This document shows positions 45,018 through 54,500 of a stretch of DNA of 64,000 nucleotides, in pieces. The first letter of the stretch is position 1. Each line of letters begins with the position of its first letter. The DNA lies in assembly GCF_001021975.1 (NCBI RefSeq), contig NZ_CP009928.1, positions 2,484,001-2,548,000 of the forward strand. The letters are read 5' to 3'. Source of the DNA: Chryseobacterium gallinarum. Lineage in GTDB: Bacteria > Bacteroidota > Bacteroidia > Flavobacteriales > Weeksellaceae. A program made the position numbers and the translations under genes. The notes below the pieces were generated by a model, which did no database searches, was not told where the DNA came from, and worked only from the letters and a program-made list of their open reading frames with translations.

Positions 45018-45785
45018 TTATTCATCATAATAGAATGTAATATTCTTTTTCTCACAAATAGCTTTTACTTCTTGGTAGTTTTTGAGCTTTAAGCCTTTTG
45101 CGTTTATTTCTTTTAATTTAGCAATATCTAGTATTTTGATAGGGAAATAATTTATATTTGTATTAGATATGTTAATGTTTTCAATATTTTCCATGTTTTT
45201 CACACATTCAGGAAGTTTTGATATATCTGTATTATTAATAGGCAAGCTAACTAAATTTGAAAGACTACAGATTTCTTTGGGAAGATCCTTTAAATCATAA
45301 TTGTTTGATAATAAAAAAATTTTCATTTTTTTTAAGTTGCCTATTTTAGGATCAATATATATCAATTTATTATTACTTAAATTTAGGCGTTCCAAGTTTT
45401 TTAAAGTATAAATAGCTTCAGGAATTTTAGATATATTATTGTTCGGTAGCTCTATATGGGTTAAGTTAATATTATTCCCTATTTTTTCAGGAATATTAGT
45501 TATTTTTTTGTTTTCTGAAAAGGATTCAATACTTTTTAATTGTTTAAAATTAAAAATCCAAAGTGGGATTGAATCAACCTCTGAAAGATATATATTTCGA
45601 ACCTTATCAAATCTCAAGTAAGTAAGTGAATCTCTTTTTCTCCATACACTATCTATAATAATTTCAGTTGTTGAAGTGGGAAAAGTTCTTAAAGTTTCTT
45701 CATATTTGTCATATGGTTGCGTATTATATTGTTGGCAAGAAGCTAATAATGGCAATAAAAAAAATAAATATTGAAAGAGTTTCAT
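45018..45785 (-). CDS. Leucine-rich-repeat lipoprotein, copy 1
   Basis: A 255-residue probable lipoprotein (lipobox LASC, Cys17) with about six LRR units, paralogous to the gene at 44170. Divergence is concentrated in the repeat surface while the two ends are conserved, as expected if the copies bind different or changing partners. It starts two bases after the 487-residue protein gene, so the two are surely cotranscribed; the second copy is 80 bases further on. AT-rich composition. Confidence 0.75.
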   Translation of the reverse strand: MKLFQYLFFLLPLLASCQQYNTQPYDKYEETLRTFPTSTTEIIIDSVWRKRDSLTYLRFDKVRNIYLSEVDSIPLWIFNFKQLKSIESFSENKKITNIPEKIGNNINLTHIELPNNNISKIPEAIYTLKNLERLNLSNNKLIYIDPKIGNLKKMKIFLLSNNYDLKDLPKEICSLSNLVSLPINNTDISKLPECVKNMENIENINISNTNINYFPIKILDIAKLKEINAKGLKLKNYQEVKAICEKKNITFYYDE

Positions 45786-45787
45786 TG

Positions 45788-47251
45788 TTATATTTTTAAA
45801 TTATTTACAAATATGGCATGAATATAATGAAAAGTAGTTAACCTGTTATATCTATCTAAATTTTCCTTTGATTGAATTAACAGTCCTGAATCTCGATTTC
45901 CCTCTCCTAAACTAGATAGTGATTCTAACATTTTTGGAGAATTAGAGTCTTCAGAATCTTTAATTGCAATAATTTCTCGGGTTAAAATTTTTTTTATTCC
46001 ATCTTCAGTCATATCAATAACTTTGAAGCCTAGATTTTTTTCTCTATTGATATTATTATTTTCCAAGAAGTTTGTAGTAACGGTTTTACCTTGCATAATT
46101 GCCTTTTGTAATTCTAAATTCCAATGCTGTATTATAAATTCGTTATTTTCTTCCATCATCTTTTCAACCTCCATCGTCACAAAAGGTGGAATAATGGGCG
46201 GTGTAGGAACATTATGATCTGCAGCACCCCTTAACAAAGCAGCCATATTGGATAAAACACCAAAGATACCCAGAACTTCTCCTACTATTTTTATTTTTCC
46301 TGCAAGACCTTTTCCCGATTCATATTCTATGGCATTAATTCCTTTAGGTATATTGGCTGATGTTTTAGAGTCTATATTTACCGCCTTTTTAATCTCCTTT
46401 TCAAATCTGTTGTCAATTTCTGAAATATCATAATAATAGTACTCGGAGGTAGCTCCTTTCCTTATAGAACTGAAAAAATTCTTTTTTTCTAAATTTCTGA
46501 TGGCAATATCATAAGCTCTCTTTTCCAAGCCTGCAGACATTTTTTGATCAACAATCCCATAAGGCTTTGTTAATGTATTCACTTTATTGGCATACAACCC
46601 GTTTTTCATGGCTGCAATATACCATGGGCTTCCATCATCAGCAGAATAAATGGCAGGCAGGAGATGCTTGTCCGAGGCATGTACGAAGATGATAGGTTCT
46701 GCTAAAGGTTTCGGTTTTACTTTCAGGTAATCCTGGTTTTCCCATGGAAGTTCTACGATTTCAGGCATATACCCTTCATCTATATACCTGCATCGGAAAT
46801 AAAGCTCAAGGTCCCTTCCTGCATCATTCGTTACCATTTTAGTCAGGGCATTCTCATCCAGCAGTAAAGGGATGATGATCTCAGAATTTTCATTTAATTC
46901 CCATTCTGTAAGGATCTCCTTATTTTCAGGGTCGGTGGCTACAATATTGATCGTTTCATATTCCCTTGCGTTTTTATATCCGATCAGTTCTTTGTTTACA
47001 AAACTGAGGATATAAAGAAGAAAGTCAAATTTATCCCATTCCCTCAATTCAAGGTGTACTTTTTTTCCTTCAGGAGAGTCGATATTTTTCATTTGCAGAT
47101 GAAAGCGGACTCTATCTCCCAGATTTGCCTCTGTTATTTCTTTTCCTTCCATATCTTCCCACAACCCTTTTACAAAATACCGGGAAATGGGATTTCTTTT
47201 GATTGGAGTTTTTACATCATATTCTACTCCAGGATTTTTCTTTGAAGTCAT
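45788..47251 (-). CDS. Non-Sec protein of unknown function, candidate effector
   Basis: A 487-residue protein without a signal peptide. N-terminal ~170 residues are beta-rich and include LWEDMEGKEITEANLGDRVRF and later ELNENSEIIIPLL, an Ig-like module I associate with effector-like proteins of Bacteroidota secretion systems. Then IIFVHASDKHLLPAIY, a helical middle (GLEKRAYDIAIRNLEKKN, SEYYYYDISEID), one strongly hydrophobic stretch near residues 314-340 (IKIVGEVLGIFGVLSNMAAL) and a polar helical C-terminus. No catalytic motif is recognised. Two LRR lipoproteins follow at once, an arrangement like effector plus immunity genes. No secretion apparatus genes are in the window. Confidence 0.6.
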   Translation of the reverse strand: MTSKKNPGVEYDVKTPIKRNPISRYFVKGLWEDMEGKEITEANLGDRVRFHLQMKNIDSPEGKKVHLELREWDKFDFLLYILSFVNKELIGYKNAREYETINIVATDPENKEILTEWELNENSEIIIPLLLDENALTKMVTNDAGRDLELYFRCRYIDEGYMPEIVELPWENQDYLKVKPKPLAEPIIFVHASDKHLLPAIYSADDGSPWYIAAMKNGLYANKVNTLTKPYGIVDQKMSAGLEKRAYDIAIRNLEKKNFFSSIRKGATSEYYYYDISEIDNRFEKEIKKAVNIDSKTSANIPKGINAIEYESGKGLAGKIKIVGEVLGIFGVLSNMAALLRGAADHNVPTPPIIPPFVTMEVEKMMEENNEFIIQHWNLELQKAIMQGKTVTTNFLENNNINREKNLGFKVIDMTEDGIKKILTREIIAIKDSEDSNSPKMLESLSSLGEGNRDSGLLIQSKENLDRYNRLTTFHYIHAIFVNNLKI

Positions 47252-47366
47252 TTTTTTTAATCATTTGTGTGTGTTTTTGCAATTCTTGCTATATCAATCG
47301 TTGGTATTGATTTTAATATTCTTTTTAATAGGTATAAATTCTTGAGGATAAAATGGAATATGAAGA

Positions 47367-47843
47367 TTATATTTTTCCGGGCTCATAAAAGAAAAGAAGC
47401 TTCTTTCTGGCACCGTCAAATTCGGACCATGAGTTGCAATCCACCTCAAAACCGGCAACACCACAGGTGGGAAAATGAAAAATATCTTCGGAAATGGAAT
47501 TGGCAAAATTAGAGATTCCATTGTTGTGAGAGAAAAGGGCTACTGAGTTCAGACTGTCATCCAGGTCATAAATTACCGATTCAAAATTTCTTTCCGAAGG
47601 GTTATATAGCTTTTCATTAGTGGTAAAATCAAGCTGGTAGGTCTGGTTGAAAATTTTACAGGTATTCAATGCACGTACAGCGGGGCTCGACACAAAATGG
47701 TCTATGGAAATATGGTTGTTTTTCATAAACCTGGACATCTTCATGGCGTCCTCCAGTCCCTTATCTGCCAAGGGTCTGTCAAAGTCCTCCGTTTCTTCCG
47801 GCCAGTCGCTTTTTGCATGTCTTACGAGGATGAGTCTCTTCAT
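47367..47843 (-). CDS. SixA-type histidine phosphatase
   Basis: A 158-residue phosphohistidine phosphatase of the histidine phosphatase superfamily, removing phosphate from histidine in signalling proteins. The catalytic R-H motif is Arg8-His9 in LILVRHAKSDW; FVSSPAVRALNTC and ALFSHNNGISNF carry the other conserved residues. The start is the ATG at 47843; an upstream in-frame ATG would add an implausible hydrophobic 18-residue extension. Single gene, divergent from ruvX. Confidence 0.88.
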   Translation of the reverse strand: MKRLILVRHAKSDWPEETEDFDRPLADKGLEDAMKMSRFMKNNHISIDHFVSSPAVRALNTCKIFNQTYQLDFTTNEKLYNPSERNFESVIYDLDDSLNSVALFSHNNGISNFANSISEDIFHFPTCGVAGFEVDCNSWSEFDGARKKLLFFYEPGKI

Positions 47844-47944
47844 ATATTTTGTTTTTTGGAAGATTAAAATTATAAAAAAAATAATGGAATAAAACATGAT
47901 TGATATAAAAAAACTGCGTTATGAATAAAATCAGTAAATTTTAC

Positions 47945-47952
47945 TAAATTTG
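47945..47952 (+). promoter_or_regulatory. -7 promoter box of ruvX-def
   Basis: TAAATTTG ends seven bases before the ruvX ATG, implying a very short or absent leader. Confidence 0.5.
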
Positions 47953-47959
47953 CAGACTT

Positions 47960-48376
47960 ATGGGACAAATCCTTGCAATAGACTACGGAAAAGCCCGTTG
48001 TGGCATTGCTGTAACGGATGATATGCAGATTATAGCCAGTGGTCTGGAAACTATTGAGAACCATTCTTTAATGGGATTTTTGAAAAAATATTTCAGTGAA
48101 AATAAGGTAGACGAAGTAGTGATTGGACTTCCCATAGATCTGAAAGGAAATATTTCGGAAGTAGAGACCGATATTCTGAAATTTATTGAAGTCTTTAAAA
48201 AAGAATTTTCAGATATTGCCGTTCATCGTTTTGATGAAAGGTTTACTTCTAAAATGGCCTCTTTTTTTATATCCCAAAGCGGGAAAAGCAAAAAAAAGAG
48301 ACAGGAAAAAGGATTAATAGATAAAGTAAGTGCAACGATTATATTGCAGAATTTTTTAGAACAAAGATTAAAATGA
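47960..48376 (+). CDS. ruvX: RuvX/YqgF, putative Holliday junction resolvase
   Basis: A 138-residue RNase H-fold nuclease, implicated in 16S rRNA 5' end processing and possibly junction resolution. LAIDYGKARCGIAVTD carries the first catalytic Asp (Asp8); VIGLPIDLKGN, RFDERFTS and KGLIDKVSATIILQ are the remaining family motifs. Its stop overlaps the def start by four bases (ATGA), showing coupled translation. Confidence 0.93.
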   Translation: MGQILAIDYGKARCGIAVTDDMQIIASGLETIENHSLMGFLKKYFSENKVDEVVIGLPIDLKGNISEVETDILKFIEVFKKEFSDIAVHRFDERFTSKMASFFISQSGKSKKKRQEKGLIDKVSATIILQNFLEQRLK

Positions 48377-48945
48377 TTTTACCGATAAGAGCTTTTGGAG
48401 ATCCTGTCTTGAGAAAAGTGGGAAAAGATATAGATAAAGATTATCCCGGGTTACAGGAACTGATAGATAATATGTTCGAAACGATGTACAGCGCAAATGG
48501 CATAGGTCTTGCTGCGCCTCAGATCGGATTGGATATCCGTTTGTTTGTCATCGATGTGACTCCTCTTGCTGAAGATGAAGATTATGAGGATATTAAAGAC
48601 GAGCTTGCAGAATTTAAAAAAGTATTCATCAATGCCAGGATCCTGGAAGAATCCGGTGAAGAATGGAAGTTTAATGAAGGCTGTTTGTCTATTCCTGATG
48701 TAAGGGAAGACGTGAAAAGAAAAGGGACAATCGTTATTGAATATTATGACGAAAATTTTGTGAAACATACAGAAACTTTTTCCGATATTAGAGCCCGCGT
48801 AATTCAGCATGAATACGATCATATTGAAGGGATCTTATTTACCGATCATTTAAGTGCATTAAAAAAGAAGCTGGTAAAAGGAAAACTGACAAAGATTTCT
48901 CAGGGTGACGTAAACATCGGTTACAAAATGAGATTTCCAAAATAA
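48373..48945 (+). CDS. def: Peptide deformylase
   Basis: A 190-residue metallohydrolase removing the formyl group from nascent proteins. The three motifs are complete: GIGLAAPQIG (43-52), EGCLSIP with metal ligand Cys104, and HEYDH (146-150, His146 and His150 as ligands, Glu147 catalytic). Length is typical for type I deformylases. Second gene of the ruvX-def operon. Confidence 0.97.
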   Translation: MILPIRAFGDPVLRKVGKDIDKDYPGLQELIDNMFETMYSANGIGLAAPQIGLDIRLFVIDVTPLAEDEDYEDIKDELAEFKKVFINARILEESGEEWKFNEGCLSIPDVREDVKRKGTIVIEYYDENFVKHTETFSDIRARVIQHEYDHIEGILFTDHLSALKKKLVKGKLTKISQGDVNIGYKMRFPK

Positions 48946-49018
48946 TGTAAATAAGGATAAAAGATAATAAAACGCAAAAAGCTGATTGCCGATTGCAGAA
49001 TTTACAAAAAATAAAATT

Positions 49019-49576
49019 ATGCTGTTAGAAAAAATAATTTCAATTTCTGGAAAACCAGGACTTTACAAATTAGTTTCTCAATTAAGAAACGGATTCATTA
49101 TTGAAGATGTTACCACCAAGAAAAAAGTGAGCATTGGAAACTCAAGCCAGGTAAGCTTACTGGATAACATTGCTATGTTTACATTTGAAAAAGAAGTTCC
49201 TTTGTTCGAAGTTTTTGAAAATATTGCTAAAAACAACGATTATAAGGAAACAATTTCTCATAAATCTTCTGATGCAGATCTGAAAGACTTTATGCTGGCG
49301 TCACTTCCTAATTATGATACCGAAAGAGTATACTCTTCTGATATTAAGAAACTGGCACAATGGTATAATATTCTTCAGAAAGCAGGATATATTACACCTG
49401 AAAGCTTTGTAAAAGCAGAACCTGAAACTTTGGAAGGAGAACCGGCTGAAGTGAGCATTGAAAAAGAAGCTCCTAAAAAAGCCGCTCCAAAAGCAGAAAA
49501 ACCTGCCGCTCCAAAAGTAAAGGCTACTTCAGCAGCTAAAGCAGCTCCGAAAAGTACGCATACTAAAAAAGGATAA
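49019..49576 (+). CDS. DUF5606 family protein
   Basis: A 185-residue cytoplasmic protein. The N-terminal ~140 residues (LLEKIISISGKPGLYKLV, LVSQLRNGFIIEDVTTKKK) match DUF5606, a Bacteroidota family placed next to def and mazG. The C-terminus is a disordered Lys/Ala/Pro-rich tail (AAPKAEKPAAPKVKATSAAK). The ATG at 49019 is preferred to the TTG at 48986 because the conserved domain begins here. Function unknown; nucleic-acid contact by the basic tail is possible. Confidence 0.82.
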   Translation: MLLEKIISISGKPGLYKLVSQLRNGFIIEDVTTKKKVSIGNSSQVSLLDNIAMFTFEKEVPLFEVFENIAKNNDYKETISHKSSDADLKDFMLASLPNYDTERVYSSDIKKLAQWYNILQKAGYITPESFVKAEPETLEGEPAEVSIEKEAPKKAAPKAEKPAAPKVKATSAAKAAPKSTHTKKG

Positions 49577-49600
49577 TTCATTCATTTGAATGTACAATAT

Positions 49601-49630
49601 AAAACCTTGTCAGAATTGATGAGGTTTTTT
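49601..49630 (+). terminator. Terminator after the DUF5606 gene
   Basis: AAAACCT (49601-49607) with AGGTTTT (49622-49628), then further T. Confidence 0.6.
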
Positions 49631-49691
49631 ATTGTCCCAAAAATAACAGACTTTAAAATCTGCCAGGTTTAAAAATGACAGAAACTATTCT

Positions 49692-49699
49692 TAAATTTG
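49692..49699 (+). promoter_or_regulatory. -7 promoter box of mazG
   Basis: TAAATTTG, 21 bases before the ATG at 49721; the TTG at 49706 that opens the frame lies at the expected transcript start. Confidence 0.55.
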
Positions 49700-49720
49700 T
49701 AAGACTTGAATTCTCAAACT

Positions 49721-50488
49721 ATGAATACAAAACAGGAAAAGCTGGATGCTTTCGGAAGATTACTGGATATCATGGATGATCTTCGTGAGAAATGCCCGTG
49801 GGATCAGAAACAAACCCTGCAATCGTTGCGCCACCTGACGCTGGAAGAAACTTACGAACTCTCTGATGCGATTCTTCAGGAAGACCTGACGGAAATTAAA
49901 AAAGAGCTGGGAGATGTTCTGCTTCATCTGGTTTTCTACGCTAAAATAGGATCTGAGAAAAAGAGCTTTGATATTGCAGATGTTATTAATTCCCTTAATG
50001 AAAAACTTATTTTCCGTCATCCACATATTTATGGGGATACTGAAGTAAAGGACGAAGAAGAAGTAAAACAGAATTGGGAAAAACTGAAGCTGAAAGAAGG
50101 AAACAAATCCATTTTAGGTGGTGTTCCGAAGAGCCTGCCAAGCCTGGTGAAAGCTTATAGGATCCAGGATAAAGTAAAAGGTATCGGGTTTGAGTTTCAT
50201 GATGCTGAGGATGCCTGGAAAAAGGTGGATGAAGAAATTCAGGAGTTTCATGCAGAAACAGATCCTGATAAAAAAGAACAAGAGCTGGGAGATGTATTTT
50301 TCTCCTTGATTAATTATGCAAGGATTTCAGGCATTAACCCGGATTCTGCATTGGAAAGAACCAACCTGAAGTTTATCTCAAGATTTCAAAAAATGGAAAA
50401 ACTGGCTCTTGAAAAAGATGTGAAGCTGGCAGATATGACCCTGGAAGAAATGGATGTTCTTTGGGAAAAAGCAAAACAGCTTTCTTAA
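49721..50488 (+). CDS. mazG: Nucleoside triphosphate pyrophosphohydrolase MazG
   Basis: A 255-residue all-alpha NTP pyrophosphatase that cleans up aberrant nucleotides, and in some bacteria lowers ppGpp. Two MazG domains are seen: the first with LREKCPWDQKQTLQSLRHLTLEE, EETYELSDAI and KKELGDVLLHLVFY; the second with EIQEFHAE and QELGDVFFSLINYARI. The full-length two-domain form matches E. coli MazG in layout and size. Confidence 0.94.
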   Translation: MNTKQEKLDAFGRLLDIMDDLREKCPWDQKQTLQSLRHLTLEETYELSDAILQEDLTEIKKELGDVLLHLVFYAKIGSEKKSFDIADVINSLNEKLIFRHPHIYGDTEVKDEEEVKQNWEKLKLKEGNKSILGGVPKSLPSLVKAYRIQDKVKGIGFEFHDAEDAWKKVDEEIQEFHAETDPDKKEQELGDVFFSLINYARISGINPDSALERTNLKFISRFQKMEKLALEKDVKLADMTLEEMDVLWEKAKQLS

Positions 50489-50542
50489 GTTCGTCTGAAA
50501 CAATGAATGCTTTTTAATTCATTTAATTTTTAAAATAACAAT

Positions 50543-51418
50543 ATGTTGCGATTCCTTATTTTACCTTTTATTTTTTTATTGAGTTGTAATCCTAAAGCAC
50601 AAAATTCACCGGTTGCTAAAAATGACGGATTGCCTCTTCTGTTTTCCTTGCCTAAAAAACTGAAGGAAGTTTCGGGAATAACATTGTCTAAAGACAAAAA
50701 AACGGTCTGGGTAATTGAGGACAAAGGAAATAAAAATGCCATTTATGCTCTTAATGATAAAGGAGAAATGCTGGGTAAAATTCCGGTAGAAAATGCAGAA
50801 AATACAGATTGGGAAGATATTATTTCCGATTCACAAGGCAATATTTATATCGGAGATTTTGGAAATAATGATAACAACAGACAAGACCTTGCCATTTTAA
50901 AAACCGACCTGAAAGATCTGTCTCAGAAAACAACAAAAGTAATTCAGTCCACCAGATTTCATTATGAGGGACAAACCGAATTTCCTCCTAAGAAATCCAA
51001 TTGGCTGTATGACTGTGAAGGCTTTGTGGAAATGGGAGGAAATTTCTATCTTTTTACCAAAAACAGGAGTAAGGGCTTTGACGGAACTTTCCTTGTATTC
51101 AAGGTGCCTAACCAGGAAGGTGATTTTGAAGCTAAGCTGGTAGGGAAGCTAAAACTTGAAGGAGGCTATAATGATGCCGCCATTACATCAGCCGCCATCA
51201 ATAGTACTCATGATAAAATTGTATTACTGACACATAAAAATATTCATGTACTTACCGGATTTACCGCAGATGATTTCAGCTCCGCTAAAATTCAGAAAAT
51301 CTCTTTAAATCATAATTCGCAGAAAGAAGCCATCGTCTTCCATGATGATAAGACCTTATGGATTGCGGATGAGAAAGGAAAAGATGAAGGTGGAAATGTT
51401 TATAACTTTTCATTTTAG
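50543..51418 (+). CDS. Beta-propeller lipoprotein
   Basis: A 291-residue probable lipoprotein (lipobox LLSC, Cys15). The mature part shows repeating propeller blades (KLKEVSGITLSKDKKTVWVIED, NTDWEDIISDSQGNIYIGDFG, WLYDCEGFVEMGGNFYLFTK, DKIVLLTHKNIHVLTG, KEAIVFHDDKTLWIADE). The E-D-x-x-x-D-x-x-G-x-I-Y-I-G-D-F-G-N-N motif and the E-G/E-A-I positions resemble SdiA-regulated-type propellers. Function unknown; a phytase-like or lactonase-like activity cannot be assigned. Confidence 0.72.
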   Translation: MLRFLILPFIFLLSCNPKAQNSPVAKNDGLPLLFSLPKKLKEVSGITLSKDKKTVWVIEDKGNKNAIYALNDKGEMLGKIPVENAENTDWEDIISDSQGNIYIGDFGNNDNNRQDLAILKTDLKDLSQKTTKVIQSTRFHYEGQTEFPPKKSNWLYDCEGFVEMGGNFYLFTKNRSKGFDGTFLVFKVPNQEGDFEAKLVGKLKLEGGYNDAAITSAAINSTHDKIVLLTHKNIHVLTGFTADDFSSAKIQKISLNHNSQKEAIVFHDDKTLWIADEKGKDEGGNVYNFSF

Positions 51419-51456
51419 GAATTATGTACTTTTCCGTTTTCTAAAATATATTAACT

Positions 51457-51486
51457 AAAATCCACAGAAAACACCTGTGGATTTTT
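51457..51486. terminator. Bidirectional terminator
   Basis: AAAATCCACAG (51457-51467) with CTGTGGATTTT (51475-51485), 11 bp with 7-base loop, between convergent genes. Confidence 0.8.
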
Positions 51487-51586
51487 GAGCAATATAGCTG
51501 AGATGATAAGCTTGCAGAAAGTCTTGTAAGAGACTATATTATAAAATCCGGATTTTACAACTGTAAATTTGTCCAATTAAATTGAT

Positions 51587-54500
51587 TTAAAACTTCATGC
51601 CTATACCGGCAGAAACTCTTCCTCCATCAGATCCATAGAAATAATTGAGTCTTGCAGAAAGCATTTCTACAATACTTAGCCAGACACCGGCACCTACAGA
51701 CTGATGCCATTTTCTGGAATTCTCGGTATCATTCCATACCCGGCCGATATCGTAGCCTACAAGAATCCCCAGGTTGGCAGGAACAATATTATTTCTGATT
51801 CTTCCAAAGTCCCATCGTACCTCTGAATTATTGGTAAAATAAGATCTTCCGGAGAACCTTTCGTTTCTGAAAGCCCTCATTCCATTATTTCCTCCGATAG
51901 CAGCGGCCTGATAGAATTCAAAATTGTTATTATTGATCCACATGACATTGCTGGAATTGGCAAATACAAAAGTTCCCTTTTTATCAATTCGGTGATCAAT
52001 GGCCAGTTTTCCTTTTAAAGTCAGGAAGTTTTTGTTAAAATCGGAAAAAGTGGCTTTCCAGTCGGCGTTCACCATCAGCTCCATTCCCAGGGTTGGAAAA
52101 GCAAGGTTATCTGCATTTTTAAAGCTAAAGGTATAGTTGGCCCCCATAAACTGCTGACTATTGAATACTTCAGGTCTTACATCCGGCGATGTATTGATAA
52201 AACGGCCTTCTCTTTTCTGTACTTTATTATCTTCAAAAGTAAGTTGGATCTGATGGCTGAGATTCATCCAGCTTTTTTTCGAAATAGAAGGGGCAAAATT
52301 GAACTTGGAAATTCTGGCTCTGTTGTACTCTCTTTCAGTATCTTCTTTATCATACGGACTTTCATTAGATAATCCGAAGAAGTTTTGTGAAAATCTTGGA
52401 GTGGTATAAGAAGCATCCAGATTGAAATCCCATCCGGAAATTGCTTTTTTGAAAATCCCCTTATATTGTAAGCTAAATCCGGCAGTTGCAGTATAAAAGT
52501 TGGCTTTTAAACTGTGTTTTTGAGTAAAGGGATCCCGGATAAAATTATTAACCGTGTAATTGGCCAGGACTCCAATGATCACTCCGTCATCAGGGTTATA
52601 ATCCACATTGGGATACCCGGCGAAGGAATTGTATTTCGGATGTTTATAATTGTAAGTATTGATATCATAATCGTCAGAAATATTCCTGGTTGCATTTCCG
52701 GAATTATAGGTGTTTTTCTGGGATTTGAAATCATAGATTTTTACCTTTCTTCCATCAGTTACATTATAAATATCATGATTATATCCACCGATAAGCCTGA
52801 TATTCATTCTCGGATTTCCTGTACCTCCTACCTCATACATATCATCATCTTCCAGCCCGTAAATCCATAATTCTTTAGTTTTCGAATCAGAATATGTTTT
52901 CTCAAATACAAGTTCGTTTTTATCCTTGTTTTTGCCTAGTTCGTATTGTTGTACGTGTACAGAATTCTTATTTTTTGTAATGACGAATTTATCAGGATTT
53001 ACAGTTCCTGCCAGAGGAACTTTCTTTTGCAGTACATCATAATATTGTGATGCATACTCCTGCAATTTTGTTTTTCGGATTTTCAATTTCCTCTGGATAT
53101 CAGCAATTGTTCCATCCTGAACTTCTTTCGGTAGATTGTGGAAAGCTTCTTCAATATCGGTATCACTCAAGTGTTCCTGGATATATTTAGCTTGTGCTAT
53201 CCATTCTTCCTGGGTAGACCCTTTCAGGAAAACAAGATCCATTGGATAGGGTTCCATACTGATCCATTTAACGCTGCTAATATCTTCCGTAAAGGTTTTC
53301 ATATGGCGAATGGCAGGAACATTCATAATCAGCTTGAATGCAGCGCCGTCATATTTGCTGAATGCCTGATCCCTGTCTTTTGGTATTGGTTTGTAGATTA
53401 CCTTATTGCCTTCTTCATATTCTGCCCATTTCCATTGATCCGAATGCCTGTCCCAGTCACCGATTAGCATATCAAAAATTCTCGCTCTGATGTAAGATTC
53501 TTTATCAACGGAATATTTATAGTTTTTAGTCAGGTTTTTTAATACATCATCTGTAGAGACTATATCTTTGGCATTCCCCAATGAAGCTAATGTCTTGGGG
53601 TCAGATGAAAAACGTTCTTCAATCATATACATTTCATCCCCATAATTTTGGTTATATCTTCCCAATGCCTGTTGTTTAGGAATGAAATATAATTTGGGGT
53701 TGCTATGGAAAATATTGAGCTTTTCGGCCATATTTCCAATGGTGAATGGTGTAAACGGATGATTGGTAGTGTAGAAATCCAGCAAAAACTTTTCCGGAAA
53801 AGTGTCTGTAAGTTCATCTCCAAGAGTACTTTTTTTGAAAGCCATATTGTTCAGGAAGCGGATAGCACTTTTTTTCACTCCCCGCATTACAAATTCCTGC
53901 CCGTCTGCTGCTTTCAGTCTTAAACTATTGGATTGGTTTCCACCTCCTTCCCTGAAAGGCACATAACCTCCGTTCAACTCGGAAAGGTTGGCTATAGGAG
54001 CTTCTATAGGGATTCCGTAATATCTTCTGTAATGATCTCCCCACAGCCACCGGTAAAATTTCCTTTTTTGGGTAAGCTGTACCGGGTAAATTGTTGAGGT
54101 AAAGGTGGGCGGAAAGGTATTCGGAAAGTTGTTCACAAATACATCCGGTTTTGAAACAACGGAAATATGGGTCAGTTTTTGAAGCCGGGCATCTTTTGTT
54201 GAGAAGTATTCAACGTCTGTGCTCTGATCTTTTCTGATATTTAATATGGCAAATCCGCTGCCTCCATAGGAAAAATCTGTCTGTTCGGCAATTGTGGACG
54301 GATCTACTTTGGAACCGGCTCCGCTGATAATCTGCCTTATATTACGGTCTTCATGATATTGAAGATTATGATCATGTCCTGAAACAAAAATAATATTTTC
54401 TTTATCCTGAACTATACTCTTCAACCGGTTGGCAAGATCTGCATAATGCTGATTGTTGATATCAGCAGGGCTGGCTCCGGAAGAACTGCGCAGAATATTT

